DNA of 46,185 nt from Halomonas sp. 328 (GTDB taxonomy: Bacteria > Pseudomonadota > Gammaproteobacteria > Pseudomonadales > Halomonadaceae). Shown here in pieces: positions 40,572-46,185 of the stretch. A model generated the notes under the pieces. It saw nothing but the letters and a program-made list of their open reading frames with translations. It was not told the DNA's origin and made no database searches. The translations under genes and the position numbers were made by a program. Position 1 is the stretch's first letter. Every line of letters begins with the position of its first letter. The DNA lies in NCBI RefSeq assembly GCF_015645095.1, contig NZ_JADOTW010000030.1:1-46185 (forward strand), written 5' to 3'.

Positions 40572-42527
40572 ATGAAAGACTCCTCCCGGCTGCATCAACG
40601 CGTGGCCGAGATGAGCCGGGCGAAGAAGCGGCTGATCATGGTGATTTCCGACCTGATCGCCCTTCCCGTGGCCCTCTGGTCTGCCTACGCACTGCGCTTC
40701 GCCGACTGGTGGCCGGAGCGCTACCTGGAGCCCTTCTGGTGGCTGTTCCTGGTAATACCGCCCGTGGGGGTCTATATCTTCGCCCGGCTGGGGCTCTACC
40801 GCGCCGTGGTGCGCTTTATCGGGCCCCAGGCACTATGGGCCGTGGTCAAGGGCGTGCTCCTGCTCGCCGTACTGATGTGGGCCCTGGCCTACTTCGCGCG
40901 CCTCCAGGGCTTCCCCCGCTCGATTCCCATCAACTTCGCCCTGGTGGCCATCGTCTACGTGGGCGGTACCCGCTTCCTGGTGCGCAGCTATTACCAGTGG
41001 CTGATCAAGCACTACACCGAGAAAGAAGCGGTGGCCATCTACGGCGCCGGCGGCGCCGGCGCCCAGCTGGCCCTGGCGCTCTCCAACAGCCGCGAATTCT
41101 ATGTGGCCGCCTTTCTCGATGATGACGCCGCCCTCTGGGGCAGCACCATCAAGGGGGTCAAGGTGTACGCGCCGGAGACCTTCCACGAGGTCGCCGGTCA
41201 ACTGGGCATCAAGCGAGTACTCCTCGCCCTCCCCTCGGCCACCAAGCAGCAACGCAAGCGGGCCCTGGACAAGCTGGCCGATGCCCCCGTGCATGTGCTG
41301 ACCGTCCCCTCCATGCCGGAGATCGTCTCCGGCGAGGCCTCGGTGGATCAACTGCGCGAGGTGGAGCTCGAGGACCTGCTGGGTCGGGACCCGGTGCCGC
41401 CCAGCGAGGAGCTGATCAACGCCAGCCTGAACGACAAGGTGGTGATGGTGACAGGCGCCGGGGGCTCCATCGGCAGCGAGCTGTGCCGGCAGATCATGCG
41501 CGGCAGCCCCCGCGCCCTGGTGCTCTACGAGATCAATGAATACAGCCTCTACGCCCTGGATCAGGAACTGGAAGCCCTCAAGCGGGAGCTTGGCGAATCC
41601 TTTCCCATCTACCCCCTGCTCGGCAACGCCTGCGATCCGCGCCGGGTGTCGGCGGTCATTTCCCGCTACGGCGTCCAGACCCTCTACCATGCCGCCGCCT
41701 ACAAGCATGTACCGATCGTCGAGAACAATGTGCTGGAGGGCATTCGCAACAACGTTCAGGGCACTCGAGTGGTGGCCGAAAGCGCCGCCCGCCTGGGCGT
41801 GGAGCGCTGCATCCTGGTCTCCACCGACAAGGCGGTGCGGCCCACCAACGTCATGGGCGCCAGCAAGCGCATGGCCGAGCTGATTCTCCAGGACCTGGCC
41901 CAGGACGCCAGCGCAACGGTCTTCTCCATGGTGCGCTTCGGCAATGTGCTGGGCTCGTCCGGCTCGGTAGTGCCGCTGTTCCGCCAGCAAATCGCCGAGG
42001 GCGGCCCGATCACCGTGACCCACCCGGAGATCACCCGCTTCTTCATGACCATTCCCGAAGCGGCCCTGCTGGTGATCCAGGCCGGCTCCATGGCCCAGGG
42101 GGGCGATGTCTTCGTCCTCGACATGGGCGACCCGGTGAAGATCGTCGACCTGGCCCGGCGCATGATCCAGCTCAGCGGCCTGGAAGTGCAGGACGAAGCC
42201 AACCCCGACGGCGATATCGCCATCGCCTTCAGCGGCCTGCGCCCCGGCGAAAAGCTCTATGAGGAGCTGTTGATCGGCGACGCGGTCATCGGCACCGCCC
42301 ATCCCAAGATCATGCGCGCCGAGGAGGAAGTGCTGCCCCGCGAGCGGCTGCATGCCCTGCTCGACGAGCTGGAGCAGGCGGAAAACGAGATGGACAGCCA
42401 CCGCGCCTGCGAGACCCTGCGCAGCGGCATTCGCGGCTTCAAGCACAGCAGCGCCATCTGCGACCTGCTGCTGCCCGCCGTCGCCACCACCGACGAGCCC
42501 AAGATTCACCGACTCAGGCCCCATTGA
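40572..42527 (+). CDS. UDP-GlcNAc 4,6-dehydratase-like membrane protein (WbpM/CapD family)
   Basis: A 651-residue protein matching WbpM-type enzymes in length and plan: four membrane helices in the first ~130 residues, an N-terminal Rossmann unit (AIYGAGGAGAQLALAL), and a C-terminal short-chain dehydratase domain with TGAGGSIGSELCRQI, YHAAAYKHVP, VSTDKAVRPTNVMGASKR (the catalytic Tyr of YxxxK is replaced by Met, as in WbpM) and FRPGEKLYEEL-like GLRPGEKLYEEL. It removes water from UDP-GlcNAc on the way to 6-deoxy amino sugars (QuiNAc/FucNAc). It heads the right-hand plus-strand set; AAGGA precedes the ATG. No follow-up enzyme for such sugars is in the window. Confidence 0.9.
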   Translation: MKDSSRLHQRVAEMSRAKKRLIMVISDLIALPVALWSAYALRFADWWPERYLEPFWWLFLVIPPVGVYIFARLGLYRAVVRFIGPQALWAVVKGVLLLAVLMWALAYFARLQGFPRSIPINFALVAIVYVGGTRFLVRSYYQWLIKHYTEKEAVAIYGAGGAGAQLALALSNSREFYVAAFLDDDAALWGSTIKGVKVYAPETFHEVAGQLGIKRVLLALPSATKQQRKRALDKLADAPVHVLTVPSMPEIVSGEASVDQLREVELEDLLGRDPVPPSEELINASLNDKVVMVTGAGGSIGSELCRQIMRGSPRALVLYEINEYSLYALDQELEALKRELGESFPIYPLLGNACDPRRVSAVISRYGVQTLYHAAAYKHVPIVENNVLEGIRNNVQGTRVVAESAARLGVERCILVSTDKAVRPTNVMGASKRMAELILQDLAQDASATVFSMVRFGNVLGSSGSVVPLFRQQIAEGGPITVTHPEITRFFMTIPEAALLVIQAGSMAQGGDVFVLDMGDPVKIVDLARRMIQLSGLEVQDEANPDGDIAIAFSGLRPGEKLYEELLIGDAVIGTAHPKIMRAEEEVLPRERLHALLDELEQAENEMDSHRACETLRSGIRGFKHSSAICDLLLPAVATTDEPKIHRLRPH

Positions 42528-42571
42528 GCATGACGACACCTGCGGCGCCGCCCCAAGCACGGGGCGGCATC

Positions 42572-43798
42572 ATGACCCATTACACCAGTCTCGCCATCTT
42601 CCTGCTCGGCGCCCTCGCCCTGAGCCTGCCCAGCGGCTATTCGCTGGGGGCCCTGATGCTGGTGCTGGCCAGTCCCATCCTGCTGATTCGCCCCCGCCCC
42701 CTCGAGCTGACCCGCGAGGACCAGGCCATCCTGCTGGTCCTGGGCCTCTACTTCGCGGTAACCGCGCTCTCCGCCTGGCTCGATGGCCAGGGCTCGCGGG
42801 GGCTCGACAAGCCCTCGCGCTTCCTGCTGGCCATCCCCGCCCTGCTGCTGCTGATCGCCTACCCACCGCGCCTGAGCTGGCTATGGCACGGCCTGGCGAT
42901 CGGCGGCATGGCAACCGGCGGCCTGGCCATCTGGCAGAAGCTGATCGAAGGCACCAGCCGAGCCGGCGGCTTCACCCAGATCATCCAGTACGGCAACATC
43001 AGCCTGCTGCTGGGCATGCTCTGCCTGGCCGGCCTGGGCTGGGCCTGGGCACAACCCCGCCGCCGGGCCTGGCTGGTGTGGCTGGGCTTGGGCGCCGCGG
43101 GCGGCCTGCTGGCCTCCCTGCTCTCGGGCAGCCGAGGCGGCTGGCTGGTGGCCCCGCTGATGCTGCTGGTGCTCTACTGGGCCGAGGGGCGCCGCCTGCC
43201 TCGCCGTATGCAGCTGGGCCTGGTGATGGCGGTGCTGATTGCCGGGGCGATCAGCTACACCCTTCCGGAGCTGGGCGTGCAGCAACGCGTGCATACGGCC
43301 ACCGATAACGTCGCCAACTACCTGAGCGGCGAGAATCGCGATACCTCGGTCGGCCTGCGCTTCCAGATGTGGGGCGCCGCCGGCGAGCTCTTCCAGCAGC
43401 GCCCGCTGTTCGGCTGGGGAGAGCATGGCTACCGTGAAGCCATGGCGGAGATGGCCGTGCGGGGCGAGATCGCCCCTCGCGTGGCCGAGTTCCACCATGC
43501 CCACAACGAGTGGATCGATGCGGCCGCCAAGCGTGGAATCATCGGCATTACCGCCCTGCTCTGTCTCTACCTGGTGCCGCTGGTGGCCTTCGCGCGCCGC
43601 CTCAATGCCCCCAGCCCCGCGTGCCGGGCCCTGGCGGCAGCGGGGAGCCTGCTGCCCATCGCCTATCTCGGCTTCGGCGCCACCCAGGCCTTCCTCGAAC
43701 ACAACAGCGGGGTCATGATCTACGCCTTCTGGCTGGCCGTGCTCTGGGCCATGTTTCGCCAGACAACAGCCACCACCGCCAAGGACACCACGACCTAG
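42572..43798 (+). CDS. O-antigen ligase/polymerase family membrane protein (first copy)
   Basis: A 408-residue polytopic protein with about 10-12 hydrophobic segments and the Wzy_C/WaaL-type (PF04932) signature region: LLSGSRGGWLVAPLML, then a periplasmic loop with GLRFQMWGAAGELFQQRPLFGWGEHG and AEFHHAHNEWID, where the conserved His is expected. Such proteins attach polysaccharide to lipid A, polymerise repeats or glycosylate proteins; sequence alone does not decide. The start is ATG 42572 (GGGGCGG upstream); ATG 42530 or TTG 42524 would add 14-16 residues without hydrophobicity. Confidence 0.83.
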   Translation: MTHYTSLAIFLLGALALSLPSGYSLGALMLVLASPILLIRPRPLELTREDQAILLVLGLYFAVTALSAWLDGQGSRGLDKPSRFLLAIPALLLLIAYPPRLSWLWHGLAIGGMATGGLAIWQKLIEGTSRAGGFTQIIQYGNISLLLGMLCLAGLGWAWAQPRRRAWLVWLGLGAAGGLLASLLSGSRGGWLVAPLMLLVLYWAEGRRLPRRMQLGLVMAVLIAGAISYTLPELGVQQRVHTATDNVANYLSGENRDTSVGLRFQMWGAAGELFQQRPLFGWGEHGYREAMAEMAVRGEIAPRVAEFHHAHNEWIDAAAKRGIIGITALLCLYLVPLVAFARRLNAPSPACRALAAAGSLLPIAYLGFGATQAFLEHNSGVMIYAFWLAVLWAMFRQTTATTAKDTTT

Positions 43799-43803
43799 CG
43801 CTT

Positions 43804-44223
43804 ATGCTCTATTTCCTGGTCATGGGCGCCATCGCCCTCAGCATGCTGTTCAGCGTCGCCTGGCTACTGGTCAAGACGATCCGCCTGATTCGGCCACGCC
43901 GACCCGCTCGGGCCGGCCGGTCTCGCCAAGCCAGCGCTCGCGGCAAGTCGCAAGCCGCCAAGCGCGGCAAGCCCCAGGCGCCCGGCCGCTTTGCGCGCCT
44001 GCTGGCTCACCTCTCTCCCCTCCGTGGTGCCGCCCCCCTCTGCCTGGTGGCCTGGGCCACCTACGGCGCCCTGCGCCTGGCGCATCACGGCATGCAGGCG
44101 AGCCCCCGCACGCCTCCCGGCACCTTCGATGACCTGATCGCCGTCGTGGGTGGGCTAGCCCTGGTCCTGCTGGTCGCCACCCTGATCGGCCTGCTGGGAC
44201 ACTGGCAACGCCGCCGCCAATAG
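43804..44223 (+). CDS. Small membrane protein between the ligase genes
   Basis: A 139-residue protein starting 5 bp after the preceding stop. It has an N-terminal membrane helix (MLYFLVMGAIALSMLFSVAWLLV), a very basic cytoplasmic stretch of about 45 residues rich in Arg, Lys, Ala and Gly, a middle hydrophobic segment (APLCLVAWATYGALRL) and a C-terminal helix (IAVVGGLALVLLVATLIGLL). No family is recognised. The positive loop could bind acidic polymer or lipid, but no function can be given. Confidence 0.65.
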   Translation: MLYFLVMGAIALSMLFSVAWLLVKTIRLIRPRRPARAGRSRQASARGKSQAAKRGKPQAPGRFARLLAHLSPLRGAAPLCLVAWATYGALRLAHHGMQASPRTPPGTFDDLIAVVGGLALVLLVATLIGLLGHWQRRRQ

Positions 44224-44334
44224 GCAAGAAATCGCCCGTTCCTGCCATAGTTTTGCCCATGGCTTCCGCTAAGTCGTGATAGCATTTACCCAACCCCAAA
44301 CATAAATTAGAACATCCTATACGGGGCAGGGATC

Positions 44335-44883
44335 GTGATACTGCAAACCATCAAGTTGCGGCTGCGTAATCGGCTGCGCATTTCCCCGGGCAACCAGATC
44401 GAGGTGGCGCCCGGGGCCAAGCTTCGCCATTGCCATATCGTCGTTCGCGGTCGAGGCAATCGGCTCAAGATAGCGGATTCGGCCAACCTCAGGGGCGTCC
44501 TGCTGGAGCTACGCGGGGAAGAGAACGAGCTGCACATCGGGGCCGATACCGTGATCGGCGAAGGCTGCTACCTGAGCGCGCGCGGGACCCGCACGCGGCT
44601 CGAGATCGGCAGCGACGGCATGCTCTCGCGAAACGTCAGGGTCATGACCGGTGATGGCCATGACATTCATCACCAGGGGCGCCTGATCAACCCACCCGGC
44701 TCCATCCGTGTCGGCGACCATGTCTGGTTCGCCGATGGTGCGACTATCCTCAAGGGAGTCAGTCTCGGCGATGGGGCCGTAGTGGGCCTGGGCAGCGTCG
44801 TGACACAGGATGTGCCTCCGGCCACGATCGCCGCCGGTAACCCGGCCCGCATCATTCGCCAAGAGATTCACTGGACCCGCTGA
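44335..44883 (+). CDS. Left-handed beta-helix acyltransferase (hexapeptide repeat)
   Basis: A 182-residue protein of the LbetaH (CysE/LacA/NodL-type) acyltransferase superfamily. Hexapeptide-like repeats run through the middle; the catalytic region is GDGHDIHHQGR, followed by IRVGDHVWFADGATILKGVSLGDGAVVGLGSVVTQDVPP and the typical end AGNPARIIR. It would acetylate (or otherwise acylate) a sugar hydroxyl or amino group from acyl-CoA, in the cytoplasm. Start GTG 44335 follows a CAGG/GGGGCAGGG stretch. The ~110-bp gap before it shows no clear promoter. Confidence 0.88.
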   Translation: MILQTIKLRLRNRLRISPGNQIEVAPGAKLRHCHIVVRGRGNRLKIADSANLRGVLLELRGEENELHIGADTVIGEGCYLSARGTRTRLEIGSDGMLSRNVRVMTGDGHDIHHQGRLINPPGSIRVGDHVWFADGATILKGVSLGDGAVVGLGSVVTQDVPPATIAAGNPARIIRQEIHWTR

Positions 44884-44890
44884 GCCGCCC

Positions 44891-46162
44891 ATGACATCGA
44901 GACTCTTCCACCCGACCCGCGCGGTCGGACTGTTTGCTGGCGCCCTGATGCTGGCCCTGATCCTGATGGTGGCCTCCCCGGTCCGCAATACCGCGGTGAT
45001 CGCCCCACTGATGCTCTACGCCATCGGTTACCTGTGTACCCACCGGGCCAGCCTGACGCTGACCCGAGGGGACCGCTGGGTCCTGCTGATGCTCTCGGCC
45101 TATCTGCTCAGCCAGCTCCCGGTATTCGTCCTCAGCGACTATTCGTCCCGCTACCTGAGCCCCGGCCTGCATATGGCGGCCGCCATTCCGATCTACCTGA
45201 TGCTTCGCCATACGCTCCGGCATTCGGACCATCGGCTGGTCGGCGTGGCCCTGGAGACCGGCGTGATCATCGCCGCCCTGGGCGCCGGCCTGGTCGCCCT
45301 GTGGCAGACCCAGTGGCTGGGGGAAGGCCGTGCCGATGGCTTCCTCTTTAGCATCAACTTCGGTTACCTCTGCGTCCTGCTGTTCGGCATGGCCCTGACC
45401 CTGATGCAGGGGGCCCGCTGGCCCTACTGGCTGGGCCTCGCCGCGCTCAGCGCCCTGCTGGCCGTGCTGCTCTCGGGGACCCGCGGCGCCATGCTGGCCA
45501 TCCCGCCGGTCCTGCTGCTGCTCGGCGCCTGCCGCCTCAAGCAACTGGGCTGGCGCCCCCTCGCCCTGGGCCTGGCGCTGATGGCCGCCGCAGTCAGCCT
45601 GGGCAGCCAAGCCTTCGACGGCGTCGAACAGCGCATGGCCTCCATCGGCGACCAGTTCAGCCGCATGCTCGACGGCGACCTGGATAACTCCGCGGGCTAT
45701 CGACTGCAGCTTTGGCAAGGTGCCTGGGAGGCGCTCGAGCAGCGCCCCCTGATCGGCAGCACCTACCCCGAACGGGAAGCCATCAACCGACAACTGGCGG
45801 AACGAGGCGAGGTCAACGATTGGGTCGCCGGGGTGAATCGTGGCCATGCTCATAGCCAGTATTTCGAGCTGCTGGCCACCGGAGGCCTGCTCGGCGCCCT
45901 GGCCCTCATCGCCATGCTGGTGGCCCCCGGCCTCTATTACCTCAGGCAGACGCTGAGAAATCCCGGCCACCGCTACGCGGCCAGCGGAGCGATCGTCACC
46001 CTCACGGTCGCCCTCTGCGGCCTCACCGAATCGCTGCTTCAGCAGGAGATGATCGCCGCCAGCTACGGCCTGCTGCAGGCGACCCTGCTCGGCCTCAGCC
46101 AGGAAAAGAGGCTCTTCGTCGTTGGGTGTGGAATTTGCCCCCTGAACTGGCCCAGGATATGA
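44891..46162 (+). CDS. O-antigen ligase/polymerase family membrane protein (second copy), probably truncated
   Basis: A 423-residue polytopic protein paralogous in plan to 42572-43798: LLSGTRGAMLAIPPVLLLLG, then GYRLQLWQGAWEALEQRPLIGST and NRGHAHSQYFELLATGGLLG with the conserved His. The last residues (about GCGICPLNWPRI) are encoded by what looks like the end of an insertion sequence beginning near 46127, so the native C-terminus is probably lost by a few residues to several tens. The core domain is complete, so activity may persist. The start is ATG 44891, 7 bp after the acyltransferase stop. Confidence 0.8.
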   Translation: MTSRLFHPTRAVGLFAGALMLALILMVASPVRNTAVIAPLMLYAIGYLCTHRASLTLTRGDRWVLLMLSAYLLSQLPVFVLSDYSSRYLSPGLHMAAAIPIYLMLRHTLRHSDHRLVGVALETGVIIAALGAGLVALWQTQWLGEGRADGFLFSINFGYLCVLLFGMALTLMQGARWPYWLGLAALSALLAVLLSGTRGAMLAIPPVLLLLGACRLKQLGWRPLALGLALMAAAVSLGSQAFDGVEQRMASIGDQFSRMLDGDLDNSAGYRLQLWQGAWEALEQRPLIGSTYPEREAINRQLAERGEVNDWVAGVNRGHAHSQYFELLATGGLLGALALIAMLVAPGLYYLRQTLRNPGHRYAASGAIVTLTVALCGLTESLLQQEMIAASYGLLQATLLGLSQEKRLFVVGCGICPLNWPRI

Positions 46163-46185
46163 CCTCCACATGGACAGGAGGTAGA
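46127..46185 (+). mobile_element. Probable left end of an IS3-family-type insertion sequence
   Basis: The sequence TGTGGAATTTGCCCC and what follows resembles terminal inverted repeats of IS3-family elements (TG start, TTTGCCCC core, as at an IS2 end). It is followed within 50 bp by a strong ribosome site, AGGAGGTAGA, at the window edge, where a transposase orfA start would be expected. The opposite end, the transposase and any target duplication are outside the window. Confidence 0.45.

Noticed and set aside
40833-42560. A 575-codon open frame on the minus strand opposite the WbpM-like gene
   Set aside because: Gly/His/Gln-rich translation without motifs; the plus strand carries an unmistakable dehydratase.

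Overview
The window is a polysaccharide capsule / exopolysaccharide locus from a GC-rich Gram-negative bacterium. Both a Kps-type ABC export system (KpsM, T, E, D, C) and a YjbEFGH set are present. The overall look (GC-rich gammaproteobacterial style, ATGA-coupled genes, an ops element) fits a halophilic gammaproteobacterium of the Halomonas type, but that genus guess is an inference. No rRNA, tRNA or CRISPR array was seen.

Layout. Bases 207-35894 are a run of minus-strand genes, many overlapping by 4 nt (ATGA/GTGA), so they should be translated as one or a few very long mRNAs. Read in the direction of transcription (right to left) they are: a small lipoprotein, kpsD, kpsM, kpsT, kpsE, rmlB, rmlD, rmlA and rmlC (dTDP-L-rhamnose), three paralogous 'sugar-transfer-associated' ATP-grasp proteins, four cyanophycin-synthetase/GshF-like ATP-grasp proteins, two tiny membrane proteins, a TupA-like ATP-grasp protein, an enolase-superfamily epimerase fused to a fifth cyanophycin-synthetase-like ATP-grasp ligase, then a block of glycosyltransferases (one split by a frameshift), kpsC, another glycosyltransferase, galE and a polyprenyl-phosphate sugar transferase. 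An ops (JUMPStart core) element sits in the leader of the run. Bases 36487-40428 are the divergent plus-strand yjbEFGH operon, ended by a clear terminator. Bases 40572-46162 hold a WbpM-like dehydratase, two O-antigen ligase/polymerase-type membrane proteins, a small membrane protein and a hexapeptide acyltransferase. The last 60 bases look like the end of an insertion sequence.

The unusual part is bases 13892-27174: nine ATP-grasp family proteins of three subfamilies packed in about 13 kb inside a capsule locus, one fused to an epimerase-type enolase and two apparently degenerate. A core of this block (about 17.8-24.9 kb) is much more AT-rich than its surroundings (for example 21 G/C in bases 18181-18240 against 44 in 38641-38700), which suggests separate ancestry. 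My working model, an inference, is that these enzymes activate carboxylates and join amino acids (one perhaps racemised by the enolase domain) into a short peptide or onto acidic sugars. The rhamnose/galactose-containing capsule would then be a glycopeptide or amino-acylated polymer, comparable in concept to the teichuronopeptide made with TupA in alkaliphilic Bacillus.
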